NCBI GenBank assembly: GCA_029931535.1
Contig: JAQPZY010001659.1
Coordinates: forward strand, 4,656,001-4,720,000
DNA: 64,000 nt
Source: Margaritifera margaritifera
Lineage: Eukaryota; Mollusca; Bivalvia; Unionida; Margaritiferidae
Direction: 5' to 3'
A model generated the notes under the pieces. The model saw nothing but the letters and a program-made list of their open reading frames with translations, ran no database searches and was not told the origin of the DNA. A program made the translations under genes and the position numbers. Shown piece by piece: positions 35,013 to 46,385 of this stretch; within the stretch, counting starts at the first letter, position 1, and each line of letters begins with the position of its first letter.

Positions 35013-36105
35013 TACCGTATTTAGCTGTGTATAACTTTTTTCACCCAGTTTTCTTATTTTAAGTTGGAAGTGCGCGTTTTATAGAAGAACTAAAAAAAAA
35101 GTTTTTTTCCAGGTTGATCTGACAAAAGGATGAAGGCTCTATAGCTGCCTACATGTGTCACATTCACTCTATGTGAAATATCAAATCCATTTCATGTTTC
35201 ATTGTAACTAAATTGTTTACCGGTAGTAGCCTTATTTAAGAAATAAATAATGCTTACAAACCTTGATAGTCTTGTTCTTTGATTGCTTATGTTAATAAGC
35301 TTGTTTCATTTCACATTACTGTGTTGTGTTTTGTTCTGTGCCTTGACCGGAAATGCATGTACATAACGACTGGTAACTTGTTGTTTTAAAGCTTTGCAAA
35401 GCACCGCATTGCAGTGGAACAAAATATGATGAATACTGTACCTGTACCATAAATGTTTAGTATTCCATAACAGTGGATTTAATTAATTTTTTCATCATTT
35501 ATTCTTGTGTGAAATGAAAAATTTTATTTAGAATTCAAGCAGAGGCACATTTAGGGGACATCTTTTTCTTGACTATGGTTAGTCTGTTACGGTAACATTG
35601 ACACATTGTGAAACAAAATAATCAATTATTGTATGAAGATGGAAAACATTCTTTGGAAAATAAACTTGGTTCTTAATTTTATTTCGCATCCAAATTCATA
35701 GTATTTTATATATCTTTGTTACTATACAGTGGTCTATGCTTCATTGACTCAGTGTGGTCTTTTCACGGAAAAGCTTTGATGTGCTAAACATAGTTACAAT
35801 GCTTTGTCTAGGTAAATTTGCAATTTATTTACTTTTCTTCAGAAAAAAAGCTTGGTTCTTTGTTTTATTTCTCATCTTAAATCATTGTATTTGATATATC
35901 TTTGTGACTATTCAGTGATCATTGCATCATTGATTTAGTGTGGTCTATTCATGGTAATAGGTGTGATGATGCACTATAAAACGGAGCGAAATTATCAAGA
36001 TTTTAAAGTGTATTATCACATGCGCATTATATGGCAGAACTACATTTTTTCCCCACAGTCTGGGTCGAAATTCTGGATGCGCGTTATACACACCAAAATA
36101 TGGTA
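35013..36105. mobile_element. TA-flanked non-autonomous DNA transposon (about 1.09 kb)
   Basis: The left end TACCGTATTTAGCTGTGTAT and the right end, inverted, TACCATATTTTGGTGTGTAT are similar inverted termini. GCGCGTTTTATAG (about 35068) and GCGCATTATATGG (about 36022) continue the inside-facing symmetry. TA lies at each edge. An internal duplication is visible: AAGCTTTGATGTGCTAAACA-like and TCTTTGTTACTATACAGTGG / TCTTTGTGACTATTCAGTGA blocks at about 35715 and 35898. No transposase remains. Confidence 0.65.
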
Positions 36106-36520
36106 ACGGTGTGATCCAGTAGAAATTGGTGTTGTGATGTCACATTGAAAGCTGTGCATAGTGAAAAAAATTCGCACTACCCTGTTATTTGTTATGATTA
36201 GATCCAATATCCTCTTTTCTTGACCCAGTTTAGTACCTGGCCACCATTGTAAAAGTCCATAGCGATAAATAATTTTCATTTTTTTAAATGACATTTAAGG
36301 TGCAGAGCATTCAAAAATCAGGATTGAATAGACTTTGGTTGAACTATATTAATATTCAATTTTAGAACAACAATTAATATTTAATTTAAGATGAGTAAAT
36401 GTGCCTACATGACCACATTGACACACACTATAATAGAAGATGGAGATATACACTGTGCATTGTTGCCTTGCATCATCCAATGGTTGGTATAGAAGGGGCA
36501 GGGATCAACTAGTAAGATAG
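36106..36520. other. Intron sequence, nothing recognised
   Basis: AT-rich sequence between two mobile elements. Nothing supported. Confidence 0.4.
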
Positions 36521-38286
36521 TATGGAAATCCAACTCGCGTGCAAGTCATGACATCATCCATTTTCCCCCACCATCTACCTTCAAGTCCTGTAGCAATGGG
36601 CGAGCAGCAAAGCAGCAGGTGTGGATACACTGGGAGCGGTAGCTGCAGACCTGCACACAGGTGGCTCATGGCATATGGTCGCTTTTCGCTGGACCGAAGC
36701 GGCAGTGGAACTTGGCAGCCCCCTGTGCAACTGAGCAGTCCTATTTAGGATAATGCTGCTCACCTCTGTAGCACAAGGAAGGGGCTAGAAATGGTGCCCT
36801 AAACATTGCCTGCATCACCTTAACCTGGTCAGCATACTGCAGCTGATGGGGATCCCACCTTAGCAGTCAAAAATCACACAAGAAGACAAAGGTGACACCA
36901 CTCACCATCTGTGCCTGGAATGTGCACATGCTAATGGACAGCTCTGGTTAGTAGAGAAATGGTCAGATTCAACATCCAAATAGCAGCCCTGAGTGAAACT
37001 TGCCTACCTAAGTAAGGACAACTCACTGAAGTAGGAACCTGCTGCACTTTCTTCTGGTCTGGCTAAAGTCAAGAAGAGCAACGTGAAGCTGGTGTTGGGT
37101 TTGCCATCAAATCACAGCTAGTCAGCAAGCTCACAAATCTCCCAAAGGGTGTGAATGACAGACTCATGCAAATTAGACTCCTACTGTCTGAGAAAAGACA
37201 TGCAACTATCATCAGTGCCCATGTACCCACCATGACCAACCCAGATGAGATCAAGGACAAATTTTATGAAGACCTTGAATCTCTTATTGCAGAAGTTCCA
37301 AAAGCAGACAAGCTTATCATCTGTGGTGACTTAAATGCTTGAGTTGGCACAGATCACCAGATATTGCCAGGCATCATCAGCAAATATGGCTTTGGCAAAT
37401 GCAACAACAATGGACTCCTCCTACTGAAGAAATTTGCTGAACACGACTTCATGATCACGAACATAGTCTTCTGACTGCCAACTGCAACAGTACGTCTTGG
37501 ATGCACCCATGCTCCAAGCACTGGCATCTTAATGAATATGTCATTGTCAGGAGAAGAGACAGGTGGGATGTCTGAGTGACGAAGGCCATGAGAAGTGCAG
37601 AATGCAGGATTGACCACAGGCTTATAGATGATGCAGCAGCCTGCACCAGGAAAGCCTTATGTAGAGCCTATCATCACAGTATACAAGTTCACCTACCTTG
37701 GCAGTACACTGTCATAAGCAGTCCATATCGATGACAAAATTAGTGCCAGATTTGCCAAAGCAAGTATGAGGTTCTCTACAGGCAGGCATTCCAAGAATTC
37801 ACACTACTGATGAAATCACAGCTAAGATGGGCAGGCCATGTCACCAGAAGTCAGACTAGTGAGTACCAAAGAAGATCTTTTACTGCGAGTTTGAAGAGGG
37901 AAAGTGAACTCAAGGAGGTCAGAAGAAATGCTTCAAAGACTCCTTCAGATTATTCTAGAAACACTTCATCATTGACCCTGAGTCTCGGGAAGATCTCGCA
38001 CAGGATTGTTCTACCAGGCACATTCTCATCCATACAGGAGCTACAGACTATGAGCTGAGGAGAATTGCAGAGGCAGTGCAGAAGCACGAGCAGCATGAAT
38101 ATCAGAAGTGCAGCATGTCCTCTGTTGATCAGGCAACTCCAAGCAGCATCTCCTGTCCAGTGTGCCAAACACAGTTCAGAACACAAATTTGCATGCTCAG
38201 CCACTTGTGTGCTAACAGAAACCAAACCAGTTAGTGATGTAATGGTCATCTTTGAACTTGAAGGACGAACAACAACAACTACTTAA
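36520..38286 (+). mobile_element. Degenerate LINE with endonuclease and C-terminal finger remnant
   Basis: This is a dead non-LTR retrotransposon. It retains an apurinic-type endonuclease with TICAWNVHMLMD (about 36915), IAALSETCLPK, ISAHVPTMTNPDEIKDKFYE (about 37213) and LIICGDLNA (37315-37341, followed by a stop). A large internal deletion removes the reverse transcriptase and joins to FTYLGSTLS (about 37690). The tail reads LRWAGHVTR (about 37826), then a poorly preserved CKHSSEHKF finger-like segment, and ends in VIFELEGRTTTTT. That ending and layout occur in a common animal LINE family related to RTE or its neighbours; the clade is uncertain. It ends about 155 bases before exon 6. Confidence 0.75.
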
Positions 38287-38442
38287 CAATGCTAAAAAAT
38301 GATGTATTTTCTAGGGTACCTTTGGTAGTTAGAGGAGCTGTTAAAGACTTAAATTGTACCACAAAGAAGCATGTAGCAATACCAGTTGAAAAAGCAGATA
38401 GCTCTGATAGTCACTTTAACTTTTATCTTTTACTTTACACAG

Positions 38443-38688
38443 GTTTATTTGACAGCCACCACCACCACTACAAAAACAACAACTACAACCACTGTCACCC
38501 CTGTTCCTGGTTCCTCTTCCAATGTTTCTGAGATAGTTAATCATTACACTTCCTTATTACCTGTTTTAACCACTGAAGTGACAACTAGAGCAACTATGAT
38601 GACAAGTGTTGCAACGACAACCCTTAGTCCTGAAGAGTTGGAGAGAAGGAGGCAGGCAGAGGAAGAAGAGAAAAGGAAAAGGACAATG
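38443..38688 (+). CDS. Polycystin-like exon 6 of window: Thr-rich linker and charged helix
   Basis: The acceptor TTTACACAG|GTT and donor ACAATG|GTTTGT give 82 codons in phase 0. After VYLTA comes a near-continuous Thr stretch with a few Lys and Val, then Pro/Ser-rich sequence (TPVPGSSSNVSEIV), more Thr pairs, and finally a charged helix EELERRRQAEEEEKRKRTM. Thr-rich sequence of this kind is normally O-glycosylated and extended. It sits between helical exons that otherwise match the family, so it looks like a spacer insertion. The donor is weaker than the others (GTTTGT), and a stop follows two codons into the intron, so skipping or a short truncated form is conceivable. Confidence 0.75.
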
Positions 38689-39072
38689 GTTTGTTGTTAA
38701 AATTATTTGTTAGTTGTCTAATGAAGACACTTTGAATTATTAGGTTTACACATAATTAAATTTCTCCTTCAAATACATTACCTGATCACATTAACATTAG
38801 GATTACTCTCTGCTAACTCTGAATCCAGCTCTCACTGAAAAATTAAAAATGCCTTTCTGTCTATATATCATATAGATTAAGGGAAGTCACTCATACATAT
38901 TAACTCTCCTTGTTCCCACTATGAGGCCACCCATATCCCAGATGTAACCAGTTTAAACTTTCGCTTGCAATTGTTAACTGTCTCAGAGAATCCATTGCAA
39001 TTTATATTTAATATTGACCATCCATCATTTATTTTCACTGGTGTAGTAAGTCAAAACATTGATATACCTGCA

Positions 39073-39330
39073 GGGTTGGCATGGTCATTAAAAGTCAATG
39101 AAGTTATTGAGAAATGAACACCTCATTTCAAGGCCTTGAAAGTTATTGATTATTCACCTATGTCATTGAAAGTCCTTGAATTTGAGAGATATTGCTTAAA
39201 AATAAAATATGATGGAAAATATTACTTTCAAATCATTTATTTAACATTGTGCGAGGATTGGAAGTACAGTTTGATTTTTCTGTCATCTGCTAGCTGTCTT
39301 GCCATTATCAGAATCCATGGGAAGAAAATC
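39073..39330 (+). mobile_element. Possible hAT fragment nested in DIRS copy C
   Basis: CAGGGTTGGCATGGTCATTA looks like an hAT-type left terminus and is followed by repeated CTTGAAAGT strings like those at 16.6-17.05 kb. The right end is not identifiable. Confidence 0.3.
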
Positions 39331-39344
39331 AGACATTATGCATA

Positions 39345-39907
39345 GTGCCCCTTTTGCATGCGCACTCTTCACTTCACCAAGAGGAGGAGGACAATCCTCC
39401 TGTCAATGAAGGGGGCAACATGGACTTGCCTGAACATTCCAATGCAGCATTGGAAAGGACAGAATTTAGTTTTATGGCTGGAATCGAAGAGATATACAGA
39501 ATTTTGCCTCCATCTGAATGCCCTCCTCCACTGGCAGCCAATACTATGTACCGGGCCATGGCCCCAGTAGACATTGATGATGATGACGAACATCTATCTT
39601 TCAAAATTTTACCACAATCATCAAAGATTGCAGAAATTACCAGGGGTCTCTTGTAATAATTTGCAATTCCGGTAACTTAAGGGGCTACTTTTTGGTGAGT
39701 CAGTTGCCTGCAACTTTCTCACCACACTGGTACAAATCATATACCGATAACGATGTTGCTGCCATCAACATGTCTGCTCCACTCTGTTATAAAGTGGACA
39801 GACAAGTGTTTAACGCCATGTCTAAGTTAGTCAGGAATGTCGTGTCGACTTCCTCCCTACTTGACCTGGTGTCTCTAGTGATCTTTTGCCTAGCCAGGAA
39901 GGCCTAA
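39345..39907 (+). pseudogene. DIRS copy C gag-like fragment
   Basis: A 103-codon open stretch rich in Pro, Glu and Ser contains YRILPPSECPPPL and ends at a stop at 39654. A second frame at 39692-39907 continues with LPATFSPHWYKSYTDNDVA. Similar FWxxYSDxD-like text lies between gag and RT in DIRS elements I know of. No nucleocapsid finger seen. Confidence 0.5.
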
Positions 39908-40429
39908 AGTGAATATACCTGGGAATCGATATGCCATTTTGCGAAGGTAGTTAATAGGGCTTTCCACCACATGATGGCAACTACCCTAAAGGCATCTCGT
40001 AACCTAAACTTGATGAGAAGAGAAGCACTTCTGTGATCTTCTCTAAAACCACACCATGCGGTGACACTGTGCACCCTTCCCTTTTGGTTTTCCCCATCTG
40101 TTTGGGAGATGAATTGAGCAGGTGAGAAACCAGGCAGCACAGGAGTTGCCCCTTCAGCTTTCAGTGCAAGCCCATTATCTCTGCATGACCTCGTCAATGA
40201 GTATAACAGAGAAGGGGTGATCATTGACAGAAAGATCACAGGGGTAATTCTCGACAATGATGGCAACCTTTTCATGGCCAGGCGATTTATAGGCAGTCAT
40301 ATGCCCCTAACTTCTGCAGCCAGGCCGGGAGGGGGTGGGGGTGGGGGGTGTATGTGTGTGTGTGTGTGTGTAAACAAGTTTTTTTTTCTCCCACAAGCTT
40401 CCTGTCAACTGTCAGATTATCCAAGTCAT

Positions 40430-41130
40430 TTTGGAGGGGTTCGAGATCTCATTCATCCAGCCACCTCTACTTTCGTTGTTCCCCTTCATAACGGACATCC
40501 CAAGTCCCAGAAGGAGATAGAAATTTGACTTGAGGAGCTGCTGGTGGATGTTAGTCCAAAAACTGGACTCCCTGGATTTCTATTCCAGACAATTTCTGGT
40601 TACAAAAACTAATGGGAAATTGAGACTTGTCATAGACCTGAGCAGACTCAATCAATTTATTACTGCCCTGAAATTCAAGATGGAGATGGCAAGGTCCATT
40701 CATCTGTCTGTGCGATGTGATGAATACGCAATCAGTTTTACTTTGCATGATACTGTGTGAATAGGTATATTTCCATATACCTATTCAGACAGTATTATGC
40801 AAATGCCTTCGCTTTGTATACCATTGGGTAGTGTACCAATTCCATGCCCTTCCATTTGGCCTCAATCTCAGCCCTTGGGCCTTCACCAGGACATTTGACT
40901 GGGCCATATTCCACTTCATAATGTCCTCCTTCACAGCAACGGTAGCTTACTTAGATGATGTACTGCAAAAAAATTCAGTAAGTTTGGTTTTGGTTTACAA
41001 TATGAATAACCTTCTCTACCTCATTCACAGTTTAGGATGGATAGTCATTGTGGAGAAGCCAGATCTTGTCCCTTCCCAACATTTTGTTCCTAACTTGTAT
41101 CAACCTGATTCATCTTCATCCCAAATGCAT
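40430..41130 (+). pseudogene. DIRS copy C reverse transcriptase, broken
   Basis: Motifs in order: FLVTKTNGKLRLVIDLSRLN (about 40590-40650), an eroded strand region, then HALPFGLNLSPWAFTR (about 40840-40890) and VAYLDDVL (40945-40968), the catalytic (Y)LDD box with a preserved Asp pair. The upstream VxxxxDLKDAYxHI-type block is damaged, and stops at about 40527 and 40758 break the frame. Confidence 0.75.
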
Positions 41131-41439
41131 TGACAGTATTGTTCATGCTTTGGAGAAGGCATCCTCCAGGAGGTTCATTTCAGCAAGGGAGCTTCTTCAG
41201 CTCCTCAGCCTACTCATGGTGGCAGCAGACCTGTTATACCTCAGTTGCCTTTACATGCATCCTCCGGAGATGGTTCTTCTGTCTCATTGGTGCCCGATCT
41301 CAGGTCATTTAGATAGCCAGATTATGATCATGACCAAAAATCAAACACTTCTGCTTAAGTGGCAAGACAGATAATTTTCTAGCAGAAGGAATACCTTTAA
41401 AAGCCCCACAACTGGAAATCATAATCTGTTCAGTTGCCA

Positions 41440-41850
41440 TTTTATTGTGTTGGAGGCCACACTTGCTGCTGGATTTTGTGACAGTCATTGGCAAGTGGAC
41501 ACTGCAAGAGAAGGCTCTTCACATCAGTCTCCTGGAAATTAAAACCATTCTCAATGCTTCCCATGCCTGGGTGGATCACATCCAAAGGAAAATGGTCCTG
41601 ATAATGTCTGACAATTTGGTCGTAGTGAACTACCTCTTCATACAAGGTGGGATGAAATCACCTGACCTTTGCATTATGGTCTGGGAGTACCTTCATTGAT
41701 GTACCCAGTACCGTATAAACATACAGGTGCACCACATCCCAGGCAGGCTCAGTGTCCTGACTGACTCATTACCATGGAGAGGCCAGCTGCTTCATATGGG
41801 GCTGACCGATGAAAGACCTCTTCGCGACAAGGTGGAATAACAAACTGGCC
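41440..41850 (+). pseudogene. DIRS copy C RNase H fragment
   Basis: GKWTLQEKALHISLLEIKTI and the following VLIMSDNLVVVNYLF correspond to the ExxA...Sxxx and D-N-x-T/V-x-V-x-Y-x-x-x-Q-G blocks of DIRS-type RNase H. After a stop at 41697 the text RINIQVHHIPGRLSVLTDSL completes the usual ending (HxPGxxNxxADxLSR). Not functional. Confidence 0.75.
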
Positions 41851-42289
41851 ACCTTCTTCTCTCTATTACTTGAGCCAGAGGCATGGGCAGTCTACACCCT
41901 TTAAATCAGCTAGGAGTGAATATGGGCCTTCCCTTCATCAACCTAATAGTGAAACCAATCCAGAAAATGAGGGCATATCTTGCAGATAGTTCTGATTGCC
42001 TGTCTCCAGTGTGATAAATCCTGGATCAACGATCTGCTCAATTTGGTGACAGATGTACAGCGAAAAGTCATAGTGACCCCCATGCTGCTCAAGCAGCCAA
42101 GGTCACCAGTATTCCATCCATGTCGGGAGAAACTCCTCCTTCATGCCTGGCTCTTGTCCAGGATTCCCTGTGCACAAATGAGTTTTTTGCTTTGATGGTG
42201 GAGAAAATCACAACAGCTAGACAACCCTCCACAATGAAGGCATACAAGGGTAAGTGTTGAGTTTTCTCAGCCTCCATTCCCCAGCTGGC

Positions 42290-43120
42290 TAATTTCTATC
42301 TTTCCTCTTTGAAAATAAGAAACCAGCCCCTATCACAATCAAGGGATACCATTCCATAATCTCAGACATGTTCAGACATTATGGAAGAGACAATATTCGC
42401 TGCAACAAGGACCTTTATGACTTGTTGGCTAATTTTGACATATCAAGGCCACACTAGCTCACCTTGTTCCCAAGATGGAACCTCTACTGGGTCTTGATGT
42501 GTCTCAACTCATCTAAGTTTGAGTTTGTCTTCCACCTCGCTGAAGCAGTTATCATACAAGACTTCCTGCCTCATAGGTTGAGTGAGCTACATGTGCTCTC
42601 TGTGGATCCGAACTACATGCAGTTCTGTTCTGATGCCTCAGTCGTACTAATGATGCAACCTAGTTTCATTTATAAAAACAGGTTCCCATCAGTAGGCAGC
42701 CAACAAATAAATATACACTCTCCTCGATCGATCCATAGAGATAGGTGAAGCTGCAGGACCCAGTACATGCCCTCAGATGCTACCTGAGGTGGATGGAGAA
42801 CCTCTGCAGTGGCTGTCAAAGGCTTTTCCTACTAGTTAAGGCAGGAAAGCAATATAACCCCACAAGCACTGGCCGCTTGGCTAAAAGGAGTTATTAGATC
42901 GGGGTACTCGGAAGTCTCACAGGATCCGGTACGACCCGTGAAGATTTCAGCTCATGAAAATACAAGCAATTTCCATGAGTCTGGCCTTCGAGCATAAAGT
43001 CTCAATTTGAGACTTAGTGGAGTTAGTTGACTGGCATGCCCATTCTACTTTCTCCAGTTTGTATTTGTGTCACATGGCCTTGCAAGAGCTGAATCTTGTC
43101 AGGTAGCTACCCAGACAGTT
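42290..43120 (+). pseudogene. DIRS copy C tyrosine recombinase fragment
   Basis: The open stretch from 42464 contains VLMCLNSSKFEFVFHLAEAV, a recombinase core segment of DIRS type. Later KISAHENTSNFHESGLAFEH and a WHAHSTFSSLYL segment match the C-terminal H-x-x-R and W-x-x-H-x-T-F-x-x-x-Y-L region that holds the catalytic tyrosine. The frame is broken several times and conserved Arg residues are lost. Confidence 0.6.
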
Positions 43121-43871
43121 ACCACGCCCCAATCATGATAGCACAACCTCAGCCTTGGGCATGACCTTGCAACTTTCTTTTGATTTGCTCAGAAAACTTT
43201 TGAATGTAAGGCAATTGCCAGGTGCAGAATCCCACAAGGATTGTCCTCGCACATGTATAAACACATAATCTTTGACAGTGCTAACCACACGTTAGGAGAA
43301 GTTCATCCTTTTATGATCGTGTTCCTACAGGGTGATGTGGGTAGAGATTGGATTGGATGCTCAAGCATTTTCTCCTCCTCTTACCTATTCTTCTAATGTT
43401 AATGTGATCAGGTGATGTACTTGACAGAGAGAGGAAATAGTTTAGTAAATTATGTTTCTCTGAAATTACTTACCCGATCACATTACTATCAATCCCTCCC
43501 ACCCTTTCCCGCAAATGTGAACATTATGTTACAGGTGTTGCTCACACTTATACTGGTTACATCCGGGATACGAGTGGCCAGCTAGTGGGAACAAGGCGAA
43601 TTGATATGTAAGAGTTACTTACCTTTGCATGATATATAGATAGAAAGATGTTTTTCGTCTTTCAGGGAGGGCTGGATTTGGGGAGGTAGCAGAGAGTAAT
43701 TAATGTTAGTGCAATTGGGTCAGTATTTTCAAAGAAACATAATTTACAAAACAATGTCCTTTCTACATATTTCAGTACATTTCTGTATATGTATGCAAAT
43801 CTTAAAACTACATTGATTTAATGTTAATGAACTCTTTGAGTTTTCAGGTTTATTGCTTTTTTTGTGAAGGT

Positions 43872-45426
43872 TACTGTAGTATCATTTATTTTCATGAGTC
43901 TCATTTTTCGTGATTTTGTTTAAAAAAAACCCATTTTTTTTTAGTACTTAAATTCATGGTTTCACCTGTCAAAGTTTGCATATTTGTAGGTATTTAATTT
44001 CATGGATTAACCTCAACAAATATCCCAAATAAAGAATACAAAAGAACAAAACTATGCTGACAACAAACAGTGGTTGCTTCATTGGTTAAGCATTACTATG
44101 ACTGGTATGAGCACAAATCAAACACCTCTCAAGATCAATCACTCACACTCGACATCAAAGGGAACTGACACAGCCAACAACACTAAGTTAATCGGTTATT
44201 AAAGTACATGTGCATGAGCTCATCTTTAAAACACTGGCCATAAAGATGCTCCATCAGTTACTTTGTGATGACCATGGCATAAACACAGTGGCTTAAGAGT
44301 GGTATGAAACTTATACCCATGTCAGTTTGGATAATGTCATCATTCCACATGTGAACCAAGCAAGGGACCAGCTGCCCCTTGCTCAATGCAATTAGCATGC
44401 AGTTAGCAAGTATTGTTAATGTTTGATGTGTTCAGATCCCATCCAAGTGCAAAGATGCCAACTAAATTTTAAAAAATGGAATCACTTCTTTGTTTGAACC
44501 TGCCTCAGACTTTACTTAAAACTTCATAAATCAAGCTGATTCATGCTGAATGGATAATTGTGGTTCACACGAAAATGTGTGAAAGATCGGACTTTGAGAA
44601 TGCTGAATTGTTTTATTCAACAATTTCAGGATTATTTACCTGACAAACATTTGTGTGTACCAGCAGACTTGATCAACATGATGTTGATTCAATGGTTTTG
44701 TCCAAAAATCAGTGAAGTGTGAGCTTCAATACTCTCCAGTAATTAGTGTATACAGTAAAACCTGTCTTGAGAGACCAGGTTCTAAATGCACAGATTTATT
44801 GATTATATAGTGTTATGACCTGTCATGAGACCACCTGTCTTGAGAGACCATCATTTGGCAGAAGGGTGGTCTTTCAAGACAGGTTCTACTGTATACATAG
44901 TGTTTCATTAGTAATTGTTCTTCAAGGAATAGTTCTAGTAATTTACAGACATGTTGTTAATTGGGATTAAGCATGCATGGATAAAATTAGGCATTCTTTC
45001 ACCAGGATTTAAATTTTTCAACAACAGTTTCACTTGAATGAAGAATTGATTTGAATAAGTATTAAATCTAATTTTCATATACTAGTATCATTTATTATTC
45101 TTTCTTTCATGTTCAGTAATACTAGTGTTTGAATACCTTGTGGATTTTCTTGTTTCTCTTTATCCTTATTTATGTTACAACCTATCGATTTAAAATAAAA
45201 CAAACACATCTAAAGCTAATATTTTATTACCAGATTAAAGAAATGAAGTTGATTTATCTAATGGCTTTGTTGATCTCTTGGAATGAAACACATTAAGAAA
45301 ATGGGGGGTGGGGGCGGGAGCTTTATCATGTGCCTAATTTTTCATTGGGTCTTTCAATCTGAGGTTTGGGGCAACAATGAAATCCATGAAAATTGGTATC
45401 CCATGAAAATTAAAGATACTATAGTA
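43872..45426 (-). mobile_element. pogo-like DNA transposon family P, copy 1, with nested MITE
   Basis: The left end TACTGTAGTATCATTTATTT and the right end, inverted, TACTATAGTATCTTTAATTT are inverted termini. The interior matches, in the opposite sense, the element at 51913-53565: the TCAGTGAAGTGTGAGCTTCA region near 44710 equals the complement of 52540-52570. The transposase remnant is even more decayed than in copy 2. A 139-bp MITE is inserted at 44753. Confidence 0.75.
44753..44891. mobile_element. Short MITE with TA duplication inside family P copy 1
   Basis: The left end CAGTAAAACCTGTCTTGAGA and the right end, inverted, CAGTAGAACCTGTCTTGAAA, with TA on each side (44751-52 and 44892-93). 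CCTGTCTTGAGAGACC also occurs a second time inside (44833). The empty site GTGTATATACATAG is preserved in copy 2 (complement at 52511-52524). Termini of this form are common in Tigger/pogo-type MITEs. Confidence 0.9.
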
Positions 45427-45639
45427 TATGATTTCTAGTAAAAAGTATGACAATCTGTTCTCTTCATAGCTGTGTCATGATCTTTTATTTGGTAAGAACA
45501 ATTTGACACTTAATTACCCAAAAAATGTAAATGGCAACCTTCCTTTATATTCTTACATCATATGTGCTTATCATTTTTGTTCCTAGCTTTTTTGGAGAAA
45601 CAGGGAACATAGTATTTGTGTTTCTGTCCATCCTTCTGT

Positions 45640-46385
45640 CCATCCAGCTGTTAGTCTGTCTATCCATCTCTCACAAATTTCTTTCTACTCTCTAAGTTTA
45701 AAGCAGTTATAGATTTAGGGATGAGACTTGGCATACTTAGACATTATAATTAGAAAGTGTGTTGCATACCACATTAGGGGTCTTTCAAGGTCAAGGTCAT
45801 GGGTCAATATTTTAAACGTTTACATTCACACTTTCCTCCACTATTACTCTCAAGCTGTTTGTTGAGATGAAGGGATAAAATTGGTTATATTTATACATTA
45901 ATACTATAAAGAATGTCACATACCATATTGGGGGTCCTGTTTTCAAGGTCAAGATCACAGGTCAATATTTGAAGTTTTTCAATACAATTTTTTTTCTACT
46001 CTATAACTTTAGAGCCATTTGAGATTAGGATATAAAGTTGGGCATACTAACATCAGTATTAGAAGGGGTGTCATATACTAAATTTGGGATCCTACCTTCA
46101 AGGTCAAGGTCACTGCTAAATATTGTTTTCCATCACAGTTTTTTTTTCATCTTTATGTTAGGGCTGTTTGAAATTAAGAGATGATACATGGTGTACTTGC
46201 ATATCGTCATAAGAAAGTTTGTCATGTATCACATTGGGGGTGGGGACCTATCTTCAAGATCAAGGCCATGGATCAGTATTGCAAGTTTTCCATCAAACTT
46301 TCCCTTTCCATTGTCAAACTATTGGGTCCTTTTAGACTAAGGGATGAAATCTGGTATAATTATATGTCATCATTAGCAGGGGTTT
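45640..46385 (+). repeat. Tandem array of ~155-bp units with AAGGTCAAGGTCA core (4 units)
   Basis: TCAAGGTCAAGGTCATGGGT (about 45785), then diverged copies at about 45945, 46099 and 46252, spacing about 155. Each is preceded by a block like CATACCATATTGGGGGTCCT and followed by CAATATTT. A relative of the 29.9-30.4 kb array in opposite sense. Confidence 0.8.

Larger units (their letters stand above)
38777..43735 (+). mobile_element. DIRS-type retrotransposon copy C, nearly full length, degenerate
   Basis: This belongs to a DIRS family different from copies A and B. Inverted ends are visible: TTACCTGATCACATTAACAT at 38778 pairs with ATGTTAATGTGATCAGGTGA at 43397, and CTTGTTCCCACTATGAGGCC near 38908 pairs with GGCCAGCTAGTGGGAACAAG near 43577. 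Between them lie a gag-like stretch (39345-39656), reverse transcriptase (40430-41130), RNase H (41440-41850) and tyrosine recombinase (about 42290-43120). All are broken by stops and shifts. It begins only 88 bases after exon 6. Confidence 0.85.
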
